Positions 63,858 through 64,000 of a stretch of DNA of 64,000 nucleotides are shown piece by piece (positions within the stretch are counted from its first letter, which is position 1; each line of letters starts with the position of its first letter). The DNA comes from CAUVKI01 sp963552605. Its GTDB lineage: Bacteria > Bacillota > Clostridia > Tissierellales > Peptoniphilaceae. A program made the position numbers and the translations under genes. The stretch lies in NCBI GenBank assembly GCA_963552605.1, contig CAUVKI010000003.1, positions 24,628 to 88,627 on the forward strand, given 5' to 3'. The notes under the pieces were generated by a model. That model did not search any database, was not told the origin of the DNA, and saw only the letters and a program-made list of their open reading frames with translations.

Positions 63858-64000
63858 TTCTTTTCATTCACTGTCTTTAAATAAAAGTAAAATTTTTTTG
63901 CTCCGCCTTCGGCGGAGTTTTTTTTATCCAAAATCCTCATCTAAAATTAGACCTGTTCGAGAACCTTTTCAAAACAATACCAATCGGTTATAATATACTG
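63858..64000 (+). other. Probable host flank with tRNA terminator
   Basis: Starts directly after the tRNA fragment. A strong terminator CTCCGCC-TTC-GGCGGAG plus T-run (63901-63926), as expected after a tRNA gene. A TATAAT-like sequence occurs near 63991. No gene is recognisable in the remaining bases. Confidence 0.6.

Overview
The window holds two back-to-back siphovirus-type prophages from a low-GC Gram-positive host (Bacillota; gene styles suggest an anaerobic Clostridia/Tissierellia relative, but no host gene is present to fix the genus). The left prophage (A, cut by the window edge, 1 to about 28.87 kb) is read mostly leftward. The right prophage (B, about 28.87 to 63.86 kb) appears complete and is read mostly rightward. 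Both copies of a 47-bp direct repeat bounding B (28866-28912 and 63811-63857) are the 3' half of a tRNA-Lys(CTT) gene, without the tRNA 5' half in front. The simplest reading is a tandem insertion at one tRNA-Lys gene whose intact copy lies left of the window. A terminator and about 140 bp of probable host DNA follow the right repeat.

Prophage A, from its left end in reverse transcriptional order: tail tube (partial), tail/neck proteins, HK97-type capsid, ClpP-like protease, portal, an accessory island of acidic proteins with their own repeated promoters (5.0-7.1 kb), large and small terminase, HNH nuclease, a late regulator, SNF2-type helicase, VRR-NUC nuclease, a probable origin, a VapE-type primase/helicase, family A DNA polymerase, DUF2815 and DUF2800 proteins, a MazG-like enzyme, a C5-cytosine methyltransferase and early regulators. 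At 23.3-23.5 kb a divergent operator region separates this lytic operon from a rightward lysogeny operon: CI-like repressor, two lipoproteins (one a secreted nuclease) and a tyrosine integrase. Antirepressor and ribbon-helix-helix cassettes fill the space to the att repeat.

Prophage B, left to right: integrase, a truncated antitoxin, a membrane protein and CI repressor (leftward); then Cro, early regulators, a decayed antirepressor, RecT/Bet, a replisome organiser with internal iterons, a DnaC-like loader, DUF1064, a sigma-like regulator, terminases, portal, a MuF protein carrying an ADP-ribosyltransferase toxin domain, accessory cassettes, scaffold, capsid, connectors, tail tube, chaperones, tape measure, tail/host-recognition genes alternating with accessory cassettes, two holin-like genes, an amidase, and a leftward three-gene XRE/DUF6978/DUF1828 operon.

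The most unusual content is RNA-based. Three solitary copies of a type I-C-like CRISPR repeat (54866, 55423, 57869), plus a shorter variant at 44257, sit next to promoter-like sequences in prophage B with no cas genes and no second repeat. This is the arrangement expected of phage RNA anti-CRISPRs. Interleaved with them are four copies (one in A, three in B) of a small cassette: a 47-55 aa acidic protein beginning MDEEMN and, at its 3' end, a hairpin RNA. In three copies the hairpin has a promoter and terminator on the opposite strand, and a ribbon-helix-helix gene or RelBE toxin-antitoxin pair follows. The copy in A splits a 39-bp antirepressor remnant and is flanked by a 4-bp duplication, as if it had inserted as a mobile unit.
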